DNA of 7,596 nt from assembly GCA_003509845.1 (NCBI GenBank), contig DOMR01000264.1, positions 6,996 to 14,591 on the forward strand. The letters run 5' to 3'. The notes under the pieces are model-generated. The model made no database searches, had not been told where the DNA came from, and saw only the letters and a list, made by a program, of their open reading frames with translations. This stretch comes from Chitinophagaceae bacterium (GTDB lineage Bacteria; Bacteroidota; Bacteroidia; Chitinophagales; Chitinophagaceae). This document shows positions 6,023-7,596 of the stretch, in pieces. The first letter of the stretch is position 1, and the number at the start of each line of letters is the position of its first letter. The position numbers and the translations under genes are program-made.

Positions 6023-7596
6023 ATGAAAAAGATAATATCAAAAATACTTTACTTAACAGGGCTTATAATTTTGATGAGTTCGTTCCCTTCCTGTAAAAAA
6101 GGGAGTTTGACTGACATCAATATCAATCCTGATGCGATCACGTATATTGTTCCTGAATATACTTTTACTGCAGCTGCACTCGCGAGTGTTCCTGGACAAA
6201 ACTACAGGGCACTAGGACAAGGCTTGCAATATTTTTCAACCTATAAGGAAGTGCCAGCGGTAGGTGATAAATTTTACAACTTCAATGGAACTGCTGGAAC
6301 ATTTGCTATTTATAATAATCAATGGAATAGATTGGTTCAATTAAAAGCCAAATTAACTTCAGCGGATGATGTAAATAAAAAAGCAGCTTGTGAAATTTTA
6401 AGAATTTTGGCTTTTCATCAACAAACCGATTTATTGGGGGACATGCCTTATTCAGAAGCGATGAAAGGAATAGAAGGGTTAAAGCCAAAATATGATACAC
6501 AAAAATCTATTTACGCTGCAATGCTTTCTGAGTTAGAAGCTGCTTTAAAATCAATGGATCCATCAAAAGCAAACGTATTTGGTGCTGCAGATCCTTACTT
6601 TAAAGGCGATGTTACTAAATGGAAAAAGTTTGGGTACACTTTAATGCTTCGTTTGGGAATGCGTATGTCAGAAGTAGATGCAGCGACTGCCAAAGCTTGG
6701 GTGGAGAAAGCAGCTGCTGGGGGTGTAATGATTGACAATGCGGATATAGCGTATATAAAATATGCGAATGTAACAGGGCAATTTAATCCAAGAGTAGACG
6801 GTATGATATCAGGAGATTTTACTAGTCCAGGTGGTGATAATGTGGAAGGAAGTAAATGGTCTGCTAAATTTATTGATCATTTAAAAGCAACGTCGGATCC
6901 AAGATTGCCAGTATTATCGGTAGTTTGGGTGCCAGCTGGTGGATCATACACTGCAGATATCACACCTGCAAAACAAAGAGGGATGATCAATGGTAGTATT
7001 AATACAAAGCCTACAGATTTTGATACTTATTCTGAACCTTCCTTATTATATATAGATAGAGGTTCTCCAATTATTACTATGGGCCCTGCAGAATCATATT
7101 TATTATTATCAGAAGCGGCAGTAAGAGGTTGGACAGTAGGAATCACTGCTGAAGACGCATACAACAAAGCAGTTCGTGCAGCAATGGCACAATGGGCTTT
7201 ATGGCCAACTGTAGCTCCGCACTCCGGTGTAATTTCAACAGCAACAGTAGATGCTTATTTATTGGCGAATCCATTTAAATCTACAGGTACGCTTGATCAA
7301 AAAATTGAACAAATCGCTACGCAAAAATGGGTTTCTTTGTTAGGTGATGATTATGAAGTGTATTCAAATTGGAGAAGGGTAAAATATCCTGTATTCAATT
7401 ATGCAAATTGGAAATCAACTTCAGGTACATTAGTATCTTATCCTGGAAATGTAACCGCAGGAAAAATGTGGAGAAGGTTCTCGCTTCCTTTGGATGAGCG
7501 TAATGTAAATACAGCTAATTATAATGAGGCTATTAAGAGACAAGATTTTTCTGAAGAAACAGTTGACTTGTTACAGGGAAGAATGTGGTGGGACGT
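6023..7596 (+). CDS. SusD/RagB-type outer-membrane lipoprotein, SusD-like_2 subtype (3' end cut by window)
   Basis: An open frame of 524 codons starts at ATG 6023, 19 bp after the susC-like stop, and runs off the right edge. The N-terminus is a lipoprotein signal: MKKIISK, hydrophobic residues 8-18, then SFPSC with the lipid-accepting Cys at 24. The mature start CKKGSLTDININPD resembles SusD-like proteins, which begin near an Asn/Pro/Asp element. Further matches are LRILAFHQQTDLLGDMPYSEA, PYFKGDVTKWKKFGYTLMLRLGMRMS, ITMGPAESYLLLSEAAVRGW and EQIATQKWVSLLGDDYEVYSNWRR, which from memory fit the SusD/RagB nutrient-binding lipoprotein group with tetratricopeptide-like helices. The visible end, GRMWWD, resembles the extreme C-terminus of this group, so probably only a few residues are missing. 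It should cap the SusC barrel on the cell surface and capture ligand. The lipidated Cys is followed by two Lys but no adjacent acidic pair, a weak match to the Bacteroidota surface-export signal. Confidence 0.93.
   Translation, partial: MKKIISKILYLTGLIILMSSFPSCKKGSLTDININPDAITYIVPEYTFTAAALASVPGQNYRALGQGLQYFSTYKEVPAVGDKFYNFNGTAGTFAIYNNQWNRLVQLKAKLTSADDVNKKAACEILRILAFHQQTDLLGDMPYSEAMKGIEGLKPKYDTQKSIYAAMLSELEAALKSMDPSKANVFGAADPYFKGDVTKWKKFGYTLMLRLGMRMSEVDAATAKAWVEKAAAGGVMIDNADIAYIKYANVTGQFNPRVDGMISGDFTSPGGDNVEGSKWSAKFIDHLKATSDPRLPVLSVVWVPAGGSYTADITPAKQRGMINGSINTKPTDFDTYSEPSLLYIDRGSPIITMGPAESYLLLSEAAVRGWTVGITAEDAYNKAVRAAMAQWALWPTVAPHSGVISTATVDAYLLANPFKSTGTLDQKIEQIATQKWVSLLGDDYEVYSNWRRVKYPVFNYANWKSTSGTLVSYPGNVTAGKMWRRFSLPLDERNVNTANYNEAIKRQDFSEETVDLLQGRMWWD

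Noticed and set aside
6306..6500. Minus-strand ORF of 64 codons opposite the SusD gene
   Set aside because: Antisense to an intact SusD-like frame; the hydrophobic start is what AT-rich antisense sequence gives, with no supporting signal.

Overview
The window reads as Bacteroidota chromosome. The grounds are a SusC/SusD outer-membrane pair with an ECF sigma factor and a FecR-type anti-sigma factor, A-rich rather than strong Shine-Dalgarno sequence before the start codons, and low GC throughout. The protein style (SusC with an STN domain, FecR with a C-terminal DUF4974 domain) fits Chitinophagaceae or nearby Sphingobacteriia-type lineages, but that finer placement is inference.

Layout: positions 1-420 hold the 5' part of a minus-strand lipoprotein gene resembling Bacteroidota PQQ-dependent sugar dehydrogenase / sorbosone dehydrogenase-like proteins; it runs off the left edge. 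A very AT-rich 158-bp divergent intergenic region (421-578) follows, with a perfect 11-bp inverted repeat, one arm close to each start codon. The plus strand then carries one co-directional run: ECF sigma factor (579-1112), an 82-bp gap with G-run elements and a small hairpin (1113-1194), FecR-like anti-sigma factor with a TTG start (1195-2388), SusC/RagA-type TonB-dependent transporter (2407-6003), and a SusD-like lipoprotein (6023 to the right edge, probably lacking only its last few residues). The fecR-susC and susC-susD gaps are 18 and 19 bp.

How they should work together, by analogy with FecIRA-type cell-surface signalling: the SusD lipoprotein and the SusC barrel bind and import a ligand across the outer membrane using TonB energy. 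The periplasmic STN domain of SusC reports occupancy to the periplasmic C-terminal part of the FecR protein. FecR spans the inner membrane once and controls the ECF sigma factor, which would then transcribe the operon. The transported substrate cannot be read from the sequence. The family is well known, so the window does not obviously contain a wholly new system. The points most worth a second look are the paired 11-bp repeat, the sigma-fecR gap as the likely control point, a pentapeptide occurring three times in the FecR protein, and the long N-terminal extension before the SusC signal peptide.
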